Shown: piece after piece, positions 13,097 through 13,218 of the stretch
How the letters are laid out: each line of letters opens with the position of its first letter
Position numbering within the stretch: the first letter of the stretch is position 1
Assembly (NCBI GenBank): GCA_003649915.1
Contig: QMTG01000017.1
Coordinates: 1-13,218, forward strand
Length of the DNA: 13,218 bases
Reading direction: 5' to 3'
Source: Thermoplasmata archaeon
GTDB lineage: Archaea > Thermoplasmatota > Thermoplasmata > B31-G17
Program-made: the position numbers and the translations under genes
Notes under the pieces: model-generated
What the model was told of the DNA's origin: nothing
Databases searched by the model: none
The model's input: only the letters and a program-made list of their open reading frames with translations

Positions 13097-13218
13097 TAAA
13101 GCACCTCCCTTATTTTGCTCTCCAGAACCTGTGAGGGGTCAAACCCCTCTAGGCGCAGGTAGAAGGATGCAACATCCACAAGAGCACGCATAGGCACAAG
13201 CCCTATTATTTCGGAGCC
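13096..13218 (-). CDS. Glutamate formiminotransferase, C-terminal end (5' end outside window)
   Basis: Forty residues remain, ending VLESKIREVL and then TAA (13096-13098). The visible start GSEIIGLVPMRALVDVASFYLR matches the end of formiminotransferase proteins, where the GSEIVGLVP motif lies near the C-terminal subdomain. The enzyme moves the formimino group from formiminoglutamate (histidine breakdown) to THF. Frame and stop were read by hand from the minus strand. It overlaps the cyclodeaminase ATG by one base. The protein runs off the window. Confidence 0.85.
   Translation of the reverse strand, partial: GSEIIGLVPMRALVDVASFYLRLEGFDPSQVLESKIREVL

Overview
The window looks like a chromosomal segment of a euryarchaeote, most likely from the Thermoplasmatota or a related lineage; that placement is an inference from gene content. 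The signs are: an archaeal/eukaryotic-type initiation factor (IF2/eIF5B), the archaeal mevalonate-entry operon (HTH regulator, HMG-CoA synthase, acetoacetyl-CoA thiolase, DUF35 zinc-ribbon/OB protein), an AmmeMemoRadiSam radical SAM enzyme, and TATA boxes about 26 bases before several start codons, which implies leaderless mRNAs. No bacterial-type core gene, rRNA, tRNA, CRISPR array or insertion sequence was found.

Layout. Bases 3-296 are the 3' end of an AmmeMemoRadiSam radical SAM gene. An AT-rich gap follows, with a nested hairpin that ties up the Shine-Dalgarno sequence of a small secreted protein (581-1192). That gene runs tail-to-tail into, and overlaps, a winged-HTH plus TPR regulator on the minus strand (1138-2604), which is divergent from infB (2721-4472). 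The 379-base gap after infB has promoter-like boxes, a possible leaderless 22-codon ORF and an 11-bp tandem duplication. Next come a 66-aa HTH-like ORF (4852-5052) and a B12-binding-type radical SAM protein (5040-6551). A perfect 12-bp palindrome and a strong TATA box precede the mevalonate operon (6636-9997), which continues into purC (10029-10955). purC overlaps tail-to-tail a minus-strand zinc-ribbon/TPR protein (10909-11550). A minus-strand PIN-domain gene (11855-12331) is followed by an overlapping 48-codon gene (11716-11862) with a textbook Shine-Dalgarno; this pair resembles a toxin-antitoxin module. The window closes with minus-strand folate/formimino genes: cyclodeaminase (12464-13096) and the C-terminus of glutamate formiminotransferase (13096 to the window end).

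How the genes work together. The thiolase makes acetoacetyl-CoA, HMG-CoA synthase uses it immediately, and the DUF35 protein bridges them in a channelling complex known from archaea; the product feeds isoprenoid lipid synthesis. The first gene of that operon is an HTH protein that probably senses a metabolite and controls it. purC (purine synthesis) and the formiminotransferase/cyclodeaminase pair (one-carbon folate units) are metabolically adjacent but in opposite orientation. The least explained items are the secreted protein with its hairpin leader, the two TPR proteins that overlap convergent neighbours, the small HTH upstream of the radical SAM gene, and the PIN/48-aa pair.
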